From Jongsikchunia kroppenstedtii DSM 45133 (GTDB taxonomy: Bacteria; Actinomycetota; Actinomycetes; Mycobacteriales; Mycobacteriaceae), in contig NZ_AQYG01000051.1 of NCBI RefSeq assembly GCF_000380485.1, positions 186,001 to 250,000 of the forward strand: a DNA stretch of 64,000 nt, read 5' to 3'. The notes under the pieces were generated by a model. It did no database searches. It had not been told where the DNA came from and saw only the letters and a program-made list of their open reading frames with translations. Positions 10,254 through 18,969 of the stretch are shown piece after piece (within the stretch, counting starts at the first letter, position 1; each line of letters begins with the position of its first letter). Made by a program: the position numbers and the translations under genes.

Positions 10254-11604
10254 CCGAGCCGGACAGCGACGGATAGACCGACAGCGTCTGTGCCAGATCG
10301 CCGACCGTCAGCCGGTTCTGCACCGCGATCGCGATCGGCAGGATCTGCTCGGACGCCTGCGGTGACACCACCACGCCGCCGATGATCACGCCGGTCTGCG
10401 GGCGACAGAAGATCTTCACGAAACCCCGGCGCAGCCCCATCATCTTGGCGCGCGGATTGGTCGACAGCGGCAGCATCACGGTGCGCGCCGGGTAGTCGCC
10501 GGCGTCGATCGCCTGCTGGCTCACGCCGACCGTCGCGATCTCCGGCCGGGTGAAGATGGCCGACGACACCGTCTTGAGCTTGATCGGGGCCACCCCCTCG
10601 CCGAGGGCGTGGTAGATCGCGATCCGGCCCTGCATGGCCGCCACCGATGCCAGCGGCAGCAGGCCGGTGCAGTCGCCGGCGGCATAGATGCCCGGCACCG
10701 CGGTTCGCGAGACCCGGTCGACCCGCAGGTAGCCGTTGTCCAGCTCGAGCCCGGCGTTCTCCAGACCGAGGTCGGCGGTGTTCGGCACCGATCCCACGGT
10801 CATCAGGGCATGCGAGCCCTCGACGGTACGGCCGTCGGCCAGGTGCACCAGCACGCCGTCGGCGGTGCGCTCCACCCGGTCGGCACGCGCATGCTTGACC
10901 AGGGTGACGCCGCGCTCGGCCAGCGCCTCCTCCAGCACCAGGGCGGCGTCCTCGTCCTCGCCGGGCAGCACGCGGTCGCGGCTGGAGACCATGGTCACCT
11001 TCACACCCAGCTCGGTGTAGGCGTGGACGAACTCGGCGCCGGTGACGCCCGAACCGACCACCACCAGATGTTCGGGGGCCTGTTCGAGGTCATACAGGTG
11101 GCGCCAGTTGAGGATTCGTTCGCCGTCCGGTTCGGCGGCCGGCAGCACGCGCGGCGAGGCGCCGGTGCAGATCAGCACCACATCGGCGACGAGGGTCTCC
11201 TCGGTGCCGTCGGCGCTGATCGCCCGCACCCGATGCGACAGCCCGGGCCGCGAATCGTCCAACCGGCCGCGGCCGTGAATGATCCGGACCCCCTCTTCGA
11301 GCAGCTTCGTTCGGATGTCGGCCGACTGGGCGTAGGCCAGGTCTTTGACCCGCTTGTTGACCCGGTGCATCGAGTCCTCGGTGTGCTCGTCATTGAGGTC
11401 GATGCCGAGCGCGGCCGCCCGCCGTACCTCGGTGCGGACGCCCGTCGAGGCGATGAAGGTCTTGGACGGCACGCAGTCCCACAACACGCAGGCACCGCCG
11501 ATGCCGTCGGCGTCGATCACCGTGACGTCGGCTCCGTAATTCGCGGCCACCAGTGCCGACTCGTATCCCGCAGGTCCGCCGCCGATGATCACAATGCTGG
11601 TCAC
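10207..11604 (-). CDS. lpdA: LpdA-type NAD(P)H quinone dehydrogenase (flavoprotein disulfide reductase family)
   Basis: FAD enzyme of 465 aa related to M. tuberculosis Rv3303c, which reduces quinones with NAD(P)H rather than acting on lipoamide. The FAD-binding start is 'IVIIGGGPAGYESALVAA', the second dinucleotide fold is 'LVVVGSGVTGAEFVHAY', and 'IYAAGDCTGLLPLASVA' is the second FAD motif. A Cys-X4-Cys pair is present ('CVLWDCVPSK'). The catalytic His-Glu pair of true disulfide reductases is absent: the C-terminal position reads 'YPSLSGS'. The neighbouring gamma-glutamylcyclotransferase gene is divergent, as in mycobacteria. The function call rests on this family relation. Confidence 0.87.
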   Translation of the reverse strand: MTSIVIIGGGPAGYESALVAANYGADVTVIDADGIGGACVLWDCVPSKTFIASTGVRTEVRRAAALGIDLNDEHTEDSMHRVNKRVKDLAYAQSADIRTKLLEEGVRIIHGRGRLDDSRPGLSHRVRAISADGTEETLVADVVLICTGASPRVLPAAEPDGERILNWRHLYDLEQAPEHLVVVGSGVTGAEFVHAYTELGVKVTMVSSRDRVLPGEDEDAALVLEEALAERGVTLVKHARADRVERTADGVLVHLADGRTVEGSHALMTVGSVPNTADLGLENAGLELDNGYLRVDRVSRTAVPGIYAAGDCTGLLPLASVAAMQGRIAIYHALGEGVAPIKLKTVSSAIFTRPEIATVGVSQQAIDAGDYPARTVMLPLSTNPRAKMMGLRRGFVKIFCRPQTGVIIGGVVVSPQASEQILPIAIAVQNRLTVGDLAQTLSVYPSLSGSVIEAARQLVRHDDLD

Positions 11605-11654
11605 GGGAGAACAATCTAGTCGAGCACGGCGCCGCAGGTGGTCCGAGTAGTCTC

Positions 11655-12137
11655 GTGTCCGTGCCGATTTACGCCGCGTACGGGTCGAATATGCACCCGG
11701 ACCAGATGCAGCAGCGTGCGCCGCACTCCCCGATGGCGGGCACCGGCTGGCTGCACGGGTGGCGACTCACCTTCGGCGGCGGCGACATCGGCTGGGAGGG
11801 CGCCCTCGCGACCGTCACCGAGGATCGCTCCGACCCCACCGCCCGGGTCTTCATCGTGCTCTACGACGTCACCGACGAGGACGCGCTGAGCCTGGACCGT
11901 TGGGAAGGCTCGGAACTCGGCATCCATCGCAAGATCCGCGCGCGCGTCGACACCGCGGACGGCCCGGTGCTTGCCTGGATGTACGTGCTGGACGCCTACG
12001 AGGGTGGCCTGCCCTCCGCCCGCTACCTGGGCGTGATGGCGGACGCGGCCGAAATCGCCGGGGCCCCAGCCGAATACGTGCGGGCACTCCGAGTACGCGA
12101 CGCCCGCAACGTCGGCCCGGGTTCTGGGGCTGAGTGA
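11655..12137 (+). CDS. Gamma-glutamylcyclotransferase-family protein (Rv3304-like)
   Basis: Small cytosolic protein of 160 aa with the AIG2/GGCT fold. The family signature 'YAAYGSNMHPDQM' sits at the N-terminus and the expected acidic catalytic region 'DVTDEDALSLDRWEG' in the middle. Members release 5-oxoproline from gamma-glutamyl amines or amino acids; the substrate in this group is not established. Two GTG starts (11655 and 11661) are possible. It diverges from lpdA with a gap of about 50 nt, and its last codons lie inside the left arm of a long inverted repeat. Confidence 0.8.
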   Translation: MSVPIYAAYGSNMHPDQMQQRAPHSPMAGTGWLHGWRLTFGGGDIGWEGALATVTEDRSDPTARVFIVLYDVTDEDALSLDRWEGSELGIHRKIRARVDTADGPVLAWMYVLDAYEGGLPSARYLGVMADAAEIAGAPAEYVRALRVRDARNVGPGSGAE

Positions 12138-12225
12138 AAATCCGGCTGCGTTATCAGTCGGCCGGCATAGCTCCGCTATAGCCGACCTCCTTCTGCCTGG
12201 CCGGATTCCCACTCAGCCCCAGAAC
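12121..12225. terminator. Long inverted repeat between convergent genes (likely bidirectional terminator)
   Basis: Arms of 26 nt at 12121-12146 and 12200-12225 pair with only two mismatches; the outer 16 nt (GTTCTGGGGCTGAGTG and its complement) are perfect. A second hairpin is nested inside: GTCGGC at 12157-12162 pairs with GCCGAC at 12181-12186, and ATAGC pairs with GCTAT around a TCC loop. The left arm includes the stop of the gene before it and the right arm ends one base before the stop of the gene after it, so the structure fills the whole gap. Confidence 0.8.
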
Positions 12226-13380
12226 TTACGCTCCGGCCACCACGCGCAGGAAGGTCTTGACGCCGACGGCGAGCGCACGTTCGTCGAGGATGAAATTCGG
12301 CTGATGGATGTCGTACTGGGCACCCGCCCCGCTCCACACGCCGAGCCGGCCCATCACCCCCGGAACATCCTCCAGGTACCACGAGAAGTCTTCTCCCCCA
12401 CCGGATTGCAGGGTTTCGGCCACGGCGTGCGGGCCGATCGCCGCGACCGCGTCATGCAACCGCTCGTAACAGTCGGGGTCGTTGACCACGGGCGGCACCC
12501 CGCGCTTGTACGTCAGGTCGTATTCGACGCCGAGCGGGGCCAGGATGCCGCCGATGATGTCGCGCACCGTCGGCTCCAACTGCGCCCAGATGTCGTGGTC
12601 GCCGGTGCGCACCGTGCCCTGTAGACGTCCCGTCTGCGGAATGACGTTGAACGCCTCGCCGGCATGCGCTGCGCCCCACACCATCACCGTGCTGGTGCTC
12701 GGGTCGATGCGGCGCGACAGAATCCCCGGCAGCCCGGTGATCACGGCGCCCATCGCGTACACCAGATCGCCGGTCAGATGCGGTCGCGAGGTATGTCCGC
12801 CCGGCGCACTCAGAGACAGGTCCACCACGTCGGCCGCCGACGTGATCGCCCCCATCCGCAGGCCGACCCGGCCGACCTCGAGCTTAGGGTCGCAGTGCAG
12901 CGCGTAGACCGCGGACACTCCCTTGGTGGCCCCGGCGGCCACCGCATCGAGCGCTCCGGCCATCACCTCTTCGGCGGGCTGGAAGATGAGTCGCACGCCG
13001 ACCGGTAGGTCATCTACCGCGGCAAGGAATTTCGCGACGCCGAGCAGGATGGCCGTATGCGCGTCATGGCCGCACGCATGCGACACCCCGTCGACCATCG
13101 ACGCGAACGGGAGTCCGGTGTGCTCCGGAATCGGCAGCGCGTCCATGTCCGCCCGCAGACCGATCCGGTCGCCGTCCGGGCCGACGTCGCAGAGGACGCC
13201 GGTGCCGAGCGGCATCCGCACGGGCTCCAGGCCGAAGGACTCCAGCTGTGCCACAACCAGATCCGTGGTGCGGTTCTCGACCCGCGACAGCTCCGGATGC
13301 CGATGCATATCCCGGCGCCAGGCGACCAGCTGCGGCTCGTTCTCCGCGACCCAGGCGTCTATGGCCTCGAAGGAACTCAC
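12226..13380 (-). CDS. amiA1: M20-family amidohydrolase (AmiA1-like)
   Basis: Metal-dependent amidohydrolase/peptidase of the M20D family (IAA-amino acid hydrolase and hippuricase type), 384 aa, cytosolic. Metal-binding features are 'GLRADMDALPI', 'HACGHDAHTAILLG' and 'FQPAEEV'; the dimerisation domain is entered at 'APGGHTSRPH', and a late 'GGEDFSWYL' is typical. Its GTG start overlaps the stop of the next M20 gene upstream (GTGA at 13377-13380). It corresponds in order to Rv3305c. The physiological substrate is not known. Confidence 0.87.
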   Translation of the reverse strand: MSSFEAIDAWVAENEPQLVAWRRDMHRHPELSRVENRTTDLVVAQLESFGLEPVRMPLGTGVLCDVGPDGDRIGLRADMDALPIPEHTGLPFASMVDGVSHACGHDAHTAILLGVAKFLAAVDDLPVGVRLIFQPAEEVMAGALDAVAAGATKGVSAVYALHCDPKLEVGRVGLRMGAITSAADVVDLSLSAPGGHTSRPHLTGDLVYAMGAVITGLPGILSRRIDPSTSTVMVWGAAHAGEAFNVIPQTGRLQGTVRTGDHDIWAQLEPTVRDIIGGILAPLGVEYDLTYKRGVPPVVNDPDCYERLHDAVAAIGPHAVAETLQSGGGEDFSWYLEDVPGVMGRLGVWSGAGAQYDIHQPNFILDERALAVGVKTFLRVVAGA

Positions 13381-14534
13381 TGGGACCTCTTCTCCCGCAA
13401 CTGCAACAACTCGGCCCGCCAGCCCTGGTCGACCGCGACGGCGGCGGCGGTCTCGGCCAGCGCGATGGCGCCGTCGATGATCGCCTGGTCGGCCGACGGG
13501 GATACCGCGGCGGCGGCGAAACCCGGCTCGTGGATATTCGCTCCGCCCGAATCGATCCCGATCAGCGGATGGATGCTCGGCACCGTCTGGCTGACGTTGC
13601 CCATGTCGGTGCTGCCGAACGGCCGCAGACCCTCTCGGCCCGGCGGCGCCGGCCTGCGCCCGCGCTCGATGATCGCCGTGCGATACGCCTCGGCCAGCCG
13701 ATCATCGTGTCGCAGTTCCAGATACGTCGGCGACACGATGCGACACTCATGGGTGCAGCCGGTGGCCACCGCCCCGGCGGCGAAGCAGCCCTCGGCCCGG
13801 TCATCGAGCCGCTGCAGCGACTCGCCGTCGAGCGCCCGCAGGTAATACATCAGCTCGGTATGTGCGGCAATGACATTCGGCGCCGACCCGCCGACGGTCA
13901 CCATCCCGTGAATCTGCTGGCCGGGCTCTAGGTGTTGACGCAGCAGACCCACGGCCACCTGGGCGACCGTCGCCGCATCGGCCGCGTTGCGACCGCGTTC
14001 CGGAGCCGCCGACGCATGCGCCTCCACACCACGGTAGGCAACCGCGATATCGGCCAAGGCCAGGCTGCGGCACCGGATCTCGTCGACATCGGCGGGATGC
14101 ACCATCATCGCCAGCGCCGCCTCGTCGAAGGCTCCGGCATCCAGCAGCGTGATCTTGCCGCCGCCGGCTTCCTCCGCGGGGGTGCCCAGCACCTGCACGG
14201 TGATGCCGAGCTCGTCCGCCACCGTCGACAGCGCCCGCGCGGCACCGACCGCGGCGGCCGCGATGATGTTGTGCCCGCAGGCATGACCGAGTCCGGGCAG
14301 CGCGTCGTATTCGGCGCAGAGCGTGACCACGAGGTCGCCGCTGCCGAAGCGGGCGTCGAAGGCGGTCGGCAGGCCGGCGACGCCGCGGCGCACCTCGAAT
14401 CCGTACCCACCGAGCAGCTCGGAAGTCTTTGCCGCACTTCGATGTTCCTCGAAGGCCAACTCGGGTTCGGCGTGGATGCTCGCGGACAGGCCGGTCAGAT
14501 CGGTGGCGACAGCCGCCACCGCCTCGGCGATCAT
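13377..14534 (-). CDS. amiB1: M20-family amidohydrolase (AmiB1-like)
   Basis: Second M20 metallohydrolase, 385 aa, a paralogue of its downstream neighbour. Motifs: 'LCAEYDALPGLGHACGHN' (metal site), 'GTPAEEAGGGK' and 'AYRGVEAHASAAPERGRN' (dimerisation domain entry). Relatives act on N-acyl amino acids or aminobenzoyl-glutamate. The frame is open upstream, but the ATG at 14534 overlaps the stop of the crotonase gene (ATGA) and gives the normal family length. The two amidohydrolases and the crotonase therefore form one coupled operon on the minus strand. Confidence 0.87.
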   Translation of the reverse strand: MIAEAVAAVATDLTGLSASIHAEPELAFEEHRSAAKTSELLGGYGFEVRRGVAGLPTAFDARFGSGDLVVTLCAEYDALPGLGHACGHNIIAAAAVGAARALSTVADELGITVQVLGTPAEEAGGGKITLLDAGAFDEAALAMMVHPADVDEIRCRSLALADIAVAYRGVEAHASAAPERGRNAADAATVAQVAVGLLRQHLEPGQQIHGMVTVGGSAPNVIAAHTELMYYLRALDGESLQRLDDRAEGCFAAGAVATGCTHECRIVSPTYLELRHDDRLAEAYRTAIIERGRRPAPPGREGLRPFGSTDMGNVSQTVPSIHPLIGIDSGGANIHEPGFAAAAVSPSADQAIIDGAIALAETAAAVAVDQGWRAELLQLREKRSQ

Positions 14535-15226
14535 AGCGGTGGCGTCGGCTGCGACATCACCTGCAGCAGCGGGCCGCGCAGATTCGATTTGATCGTCGCG
14601 AGCCCCGGGCCGGCCACGGCGGCGCGGTTGGCGGCCTCGGCCGTGGCGATGGTGAGCAGCGAGTCGACGTCGACGGCCTGCTCCACGATCCCCAACTCCT
14701 GCGCCTGCGCGGCGCCGTAGCGGCGGCCGGTGGTCATCGCCTCGGTGGCCGTCGCATCCGGCAGCCGGGTCCGCAGCAGCGCCGACATCGGATCGGTGAA
14801 CGGCATGCCGAGCAGGATCTCCGGAAGCGACCAGAAGCCGCGCTCCGTCCGCATGATCCGGTGCTCGGCGCACAGCACCAGCATCGCCCCGGCGCCGAAG
14901 GCGTGGCCGTTGACGGCCGCGACGATCGGCCGGCTGAAGGTCAGCAGCCGCCGGTACAGGGCATGCACCTGGTCCAAGTACTGCGGCAGCTTGTCCGCAT
15001 TGGCGGCGACGTAGTCGACGTCCAGCCCGTTGCTGAAGAACTTGCCGGTCGCGGTGAGCACGACCGCGGTCTTCTCGTCATCCGCCTCGATCCGGTCCAG
15101 CTGCTCGTGGACCGCGGCGATCCAGTCCGGATGGAACCGGTTCTCCGGGTTCTGCGGATCCAATTCGATCCCTTCAGTCCCCAGGTACAGCGTCCAGACC
15201 GAGTCACTCCGAGTGAGATAAGGCAT
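14531..15226 (-). CDS. Enoyl-CoA hydratase/isomerase (crotonase) family protein
   Basis: Crotonase-fold protein of 231 aa, shorter than the usual 255-270. The oxyanion-hole segments are seen as 'GKFFSNGLDVDYV' and 'AAVNGHAFGAGAMLVLCAEH', followed by 'WSLPEILLGMPFTD'. The usual second catalytic Glu region is not clearly conserved, so it may be an isomerase or another acyl-CoA enzyme. It leads the minus-strand operon with amiB1 and amiA1. This gene is not present at this position in the mycobacterial order I recall, so it looks lineage-specific. It is divergent from deoD. Confidence 0.82.
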   Translation of the reverse strand: MPYLTRSDSVWTLYLGTEGIELDPQNPENRFHPDWIAAVHEQLDRIEADDEKTAVVLTATGKFFSNGLDVDYVAANADKLPQYLDQVHALYRRLLTFSRPIVAAVNGHAFGAGAMLVLCAEHRIMRTERGFWSLPEILLGMPFTDPMSALLRTRLPDATATEAMTTGRRYGAAQAQELGIVEQAVDVDSLLTIATAEAANRAAVAGPGLATIKSNLRGPLLQVMSQPTPPL

Positions 15227-15256
15227 GTGTCGACCTTAGACAACTACTCTTGACCC

Positions 15257-16075
15257 ATGCCCGCATCGGTCAACGAACTCACGATCGACCCGCACCGCGC
15301 GGCCGAAGCCGCCGCGCTGCAGATCGCGACGGCCACCGGCGTCCCCCGACACAGCGTCGCCGTCGTCCTCGGATCGGGCTGGGCCCCGGCCGCGGTCAGC
15401 CTCGGCACCCCGACCGCGACGGTGCCGATGTCGACGATCTCCGGCTTCAGCGCCCCGAGCGCCGCCGGCCACACCGGATCGGTGCAGTCGATCAAGGTCG
15501 GCGAGCATCACGTGCTGGTGATGGTCGGTCGGCTGCATCCATACGAGGGGCATCCACTGCAGAGAGTGGTGCATCCGGTGCGCACGGCCGCGGCCTGCGG
15601 CGCATCGACGATCATCCTGACCAACGCCGCCGGCGGCATCCGCGACGGATTGACGACGGGCCAGCCCGTGCTGATCGCCGATCATCTGAATCTGACCGGC
15701 CGCTCACCGCTCGTCGGCGCCGACTTCGTCGACATGGTCGGCGCGTACTCCCCCAAACTGCGCGAGGTGGCGCAGTCGGTCGATCCGACGCTCGCCGAGG
15801 GCGTCTATGCCGGGCTTCCGGGGCCGCACTACGAGACGCCGGCCGAAATCCGGATGCTGCGGACGCTCGGCGCGGACCTGGTCGGCATGTCGACCGTGCA
15901 CGAGACCATCGCGGCCCGCGCGTCCGGCATGCAGGTGCTCGGCCTGTCGCTGGTGACGAACCTCGCGGCCGGGGTCACCGGTCAGCCGCTGAGCCACGGC
16001 GAGGTGCTCGCCACCGGGCTCGAATCCGCCGGACCGTTGGGTGTGCTGCTGGCGCAGATCATCGAAAAACTGTGA
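15257..16075 (+). CDS. deoD: Purine nucleoside phosphorylase
   Basis: Cytosolic enzyme that splits purine (deoxy)nucleosides with phosphate to base plus (deoxy)ribose-1-phosphate. The 272 aa length fits the trimeric PNP/MTAP class. Signatures: '[15 protein letters not shown]' (phosphate loop), '[13 protein letters not shown]', '[12 protein letters not shown]' and '[16 protein letters not shown]'. ATG 15257 follows a short gap after the divergent crotonase start. Its stop overlaps the GTG start of pmmB at 16072-16075, linking nucleoside phosphorolysis to sugar-phosphate handling, as in Rv3307-Rv3308. Confidence 0.93.
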   Translation: MPASVNELTIDPHRAAEAAALQIATATGVPRHSVAVVLGSGWAPAAVSLGTPTATVPMSTISGFSAPSAAGHTGSVQSIKVGEHHVLVMVGRLHPYEGHPLQRVVHPVRTAAACGASTIILTNAAGGIRDGLTTGQPVLIADHLNLTGRSPLVGADFVDMVGAYSPKLREVAQSVDPTLAEGVYAGLPGPHYETPAEIRMLRTLGADLVGMSTVHETIAARASGMQVLGLSLVTNLAAGVTGQPLSHGEVLATGLESAGPLGVLLAQIIEKL

Positions 16076-17583
16076 CCGACCTGCGTTTCGGCACCGCCGG
16101 GTTGCGGGGTCCGGTACGCGAGGGACCCACCGGGATGAACGTCGCCACGGTCACCCGCGTGACCGCCGCGGTCGCCGAATACCTCGCGCGTCGGGGGCTC
16201 GCGGGATCGACGGTCGTCGTCGGCCGGGATGCGCGGACCGGGTCCGAGCAGTTCGCGGCGGTCACCGCGGAAGTACTGGCCGCGCGGGGTTTCGACGTGG
16301 TCGCGCTTCCCGGCACATCGCCGACGCCCCTGGTCGCGTTCACCGCGCGCGACCTCGGCGCGGCGGCCGGGATCCAGATCACCGCGTCGCACAATCCGGC
16401 CACCGACAACGGCTACAAGGTGTATCTCGACGGCGGTGCCCAGCTGGTCCCGCCGGCCGACACCGAGATCGAGACATTGCTGGCGGATGCGCCTTCGGCG
16501 GAACGCATTCCGCTCGCGGCGGTCGCGGCCGACGGTCGGGCCGCGGCTGCGATGGACCGCTACCTCGCCCGGCTGGCGGACCGGTTCGGCCGACGCGGAC
16601 GCCGACTGCGGATCGCCCTGACGCCGATGCACGGCGTCGGCGGCGAGCTCGCGGTTCGCGCACTGCGCCAGGCCGGATTCCACGACATCCACACGGTCGC
16701 CGAGCAATTCGAGCCCGACCCGCGGTTTCCCACCGTCGCGTTCCCCAATCCCGAGGAGCCCGGCGCGACCGATCTGCTGCTCGACCTGGCACGACGCGTC
16801 GATGCCGACATCGCCGTCGCCCTCGATCCCGATGCCGATCGCTGCGCCGTCGGAGTGCCCGCCGGCACCGGGACCGGCTGGCGGATGCTCACCGGCGACG
16901 AGACCGGCGCGCTGCTCGGGCATCACATTCTGACGACCACCGATCACCCGGATCCGCTGGTGGCCAACACCATCGTGTCCGGCTCGTTGCTCGGCAAGAT
17001 CGCGGCCGCGGCCGGCGCGCGCTACGCGCAGACACTGACCGGATTCAAATGGCTGGTGCGCGCGGGCGACGGACTCGTCTACGCGTACGAGGAGGCGATC
17101 GGCCATTGCGTCGACCCCGACGCCGTGCGCGACAAGGACGGCATCAGCGGCGCCGTGGCACTGGCGATCCTGGCCGAGGACGTATCACTGGGAGCGATGC
17201 TCGATCGGCTCTTCTCGACGCACGGCGTGCATCTGACCGCGCAGCACTCCATCCGCGTGAACGACCTGAACGAGATCGCCGCGATCATGGCGCGGCTGCG
17301 GCGACAGGGGCCAACGACGCTGGCCGGGATCGCGGTCGACGTCACCGACTTCGCGTCCCGTACCGACGTGTTGCGCACCGATGCCATCGCCTTCGCCGGA
17401 ACCGATGCCGAGGGGTCGGCCGTTCGGATGATCGCGCGACCGTCGGGCACCGAACCGAAACTCAAGTGCTACGTCGAGGTCGCGACGCCGCCCGGCCCGG
17501 TCGGCTCCCGACGCCCCCGTGCCGAACTGCTGCGGGAAGCCCTGCTCGCGGACGTCCGCGCACTAGTAACGTCAGCGCAATGA
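16072..17583 (+). CDS. pmmB: Phosphomannomutase/phosphopentomutase-like PmmB
   Basis: Alpha-D-phosphohexomutase superfamily enzyme, 503 aa. The phosphoserine loop TASHNP is at residues 104-109 (Ser106), the magnesium loop DPDADR at 252-257, the sugar-binding EEAIG at 340-344 and the phosphate-binding RPSGTEP at 456-462, so all four catalytic regions are intact. Coupling to purine nucleoside phosphorylase suggests that it may convert ribose-1-phosphate to ribose-5-phosphate; that is inference. The GTG at 16072 overlaps the deoD stop and begins the typical '[11 protein letters not shown]' N-terminus. The frame stays open upstream through deoD, but that part is non-coding. Confidence 0.92.
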   Translation: MTDLRFGTAGLRGPVREGPTGMNVATVTRVTAAVAEYLARRGLAGSTVVVGRDARTGSEQFAAVTAEVLAARGFDVVALPGTSPTPLVAFTARDLGAAAGIQITASHNPATDNGYKVYLDGGAQLVPPADTEIETLLADAPSAERIPLAAVAADGRAAAAMDRYLARLADRFGRRGRRLRIALTPMHGVGGELAVRALRQAGFHDIHTVAEQFEPDPRFPTVAFPNPEEPGATDLLLDLARRVDADIAVALDPDADRCAVGVPAGTGTGWRMLTGDETGALLGHHILTTTDHPDPLVANTIVSGSLLGKIAAAAGARYAQTLTGFKWLVRAGDGLVYAYEEAIGHCVDPDAVRDKDGISGAVALAILAEDVSLGAMLDRLFSTHGVHLTAQHSIRVNDLNEIAAIMARLRRQGPTTLAGIAVDVTDFASRTDVLRTDAIAFAGTDAEGSAVRMIARPSGTEPKLKCYVEVATPPGPVGSRRPRAELLREALLADVRALVTSAQ

Positions 17584-18173
17584 CTCGATCTCCGTGGTCG
17601 TCGCCGATCGTCCTCGCATCGATCGTGATCGGCGCCCTGATCCTGGCCGCGTCGATCGTGGTCGGGTTGGTGGCGTTCAAGCCGTCGCACCAGAGCAACA
17701 ACGGCACCCCGACGACCACCACCACGGTGACCCAAACCACCACCGACACTTCCCAATCCACGGACCCCAGCACGACGTCGACGACCACGAGCAGGTCCAC
17801 CAGCCGCTCCCCTCGGCCCGGCCTCGCCGACTTCCGGCAGCCGTCAGTGCCTGATACCGACCCGCATGGCTTCACCGACGGGGGTCCGCGGTGCCAGGTC
17901 GACGACGATCCGGTAATGATGGTGGTGGTCACCGATCGCTCACAAGCGATCATCTGCCAGTCCGCGGCGACCGGCCGCGAGTACTACGTCGGCAAGTCGG
18001 ACGTCAGCGACGGAACACCCGTCACGGTCCAGTCAGCCAACCGACAGGACGCCGGATGGGCGGCCACTGCCCCCGATGGGACCCAGTACCTGATGAGCCC
18101 CAGCGGCTTTGTGGTGATCACCAAGGATGGGCAGAGCTACCCGGACACCGTCCAGAACTATTGGAGCCAATAA
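17580..18173 (+). CDS. Membrane-anchored hypothetical protein with Thr-rich linker
   Basis: Protein of 197 aa that I do not recognise. It has one N-terminal transmembrane helix (about residues 9-31), a Thr/Ser-rich low-complexity linker (about 38-78) and a C-terminal domain with two cysteines that could form a disulfide outside the cell. This is the build of a membrane-tethered extracytoplasmic domain. The ATG overlaps the pmmB stop (ATGA at 17580-17583) and the gene ends 4 nt before the ABC ATPase, so it is part of the deoD-pmmB operon. No enzymatic motif is visible. Confidence 0.75.
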   Translation: MTRSPWSSPIVLASIVIGALILAASIVVGLVAFKPSHQSNNGTPTTTTTVTQTTTDTSQSTDPSTTSTTTSRSTSRSPRPGLADFRQPSVPDTDPHGFTDGGPRCQVDDDPVMMVVVTDRSQAIICQSAATGREYYVGKSDVSDGTPVTVQSANRQDAGWAATAPDGTQYLMSPSGFVVITKDGQSYPDTVQNYWSQ

Positions 18174-18177
18174 AGCA

Positions 18178-18969
18178 GTGAATCCAGCCATCGAACCGGT
18201 CCTGCACGCGGCCGATATCGATGTCGTGCGCGGCGGACGATATCTGTTGCGCGACATCACCTTCACCGTCCGACCGGGAGAGCACTGGGCGCTCCTCGGG
18301 CCAAACGGCGCCGGCAAGTCGACCCTGCTGACGATCCTCGGCGCCTTCGGTCACCCGACCAACGGCACCGTGGACGTCCTCGGCAAGCGCCTGGGCCGAG
18401 TGGATATGCGCGAGTTGCGCACCCACATCGGACACGTCAACCCGCGCCACCGCATCGACTACCCGCTCGAGGCGCACGACGTGGTGCTCTCCGGCCTGAC
18501 GAACACCCCGGAACCGGATCCGCGCCGGCACTACACCGCCGCCGAGCACGCTCACGCCGACGAGCTGCTCGACCTGCTCGGTATGGGCGAACGACGAAAC
18601 CTGCTGTGGCCCACGATGAGCCAGGGCGAGCGCGGTCGCACCCTGATCGCCCGGGCATTGATCGGCCGGCCGTCGCTGCTGCTGCTCGACGAGCCCGCCA
18701 CCGGCCTCGATCTCGCCGCCCGCGAAATCCTCCTGCGCAGCGTCGACCAGCTACGCGAGCAGGTCACCGACATGGCCAGCGTGCTGGTCACCCACCACCT
18801 CGAGGATCTGCCCGCCAGCACCAGCCATGCGCTGCTGCTCGCCGACGGCGAGGAGGTGGTGCAGGGCCCCGTCGATGAGGTCCTCACCTCCGAGGCGATC
18901 AGCAAATGCTTTGCGCACGACGTGATCGTGGAGCGATCTGGCGGCCGCTGGGCAGCGCGCGGCGTCTGA
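18178..18969 (+). CDS. Solitary ABC transporter ATP-binding protein
   Basis: Single nucleotide-binding domain of 263 aa with Walker A GPNGAGKST at residues 41-49, Walker B 'LLLLDEPATGLDL' (Asp171) and the H-loop in 'VLVTHHLEDLP'. The signature is MSQGERGR (residues 147-154) instead of the common LSGGQ, as in the ModF/PhrA-like ATPases and some iron-type importers. No permease gene lies nearby, so it may work with a distant partner or in a non-transport role. GTG 18178 is chosen because it follows the previous stop; its stop overlaps the next start (TGATG). Confidence 0.83.
   Translation: MNPAIEPVLHAADIDVVRGGRYLLRDITFTVRPGEHWALLGPNGAGKSTLLTILGAFGHPTNGTVDVLGKRLGRVDMRELRTHIGHVNPRHRIDYPLEAHDVVLSGLTNTPEPDPRRHYTAAEHAHADELLDLLGMGERRNLLWPTMSQGERGRTLIARALIGRPSLLLLDEPATGLDLAAREILLRSVDQLREQVTDMASVLVTHHLEDLPASTSHALLLADGEEVVQGPVDEVLTSEAISKCFAHDVIVERSGGRWAARGV

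Noticed and set aside
15250-16071. Upstream extension of pmmB through deoD
   Set aside because: This part is an alternate frame of deoD; pmmB has its own GTG start at 16072 with the right N-terminus.
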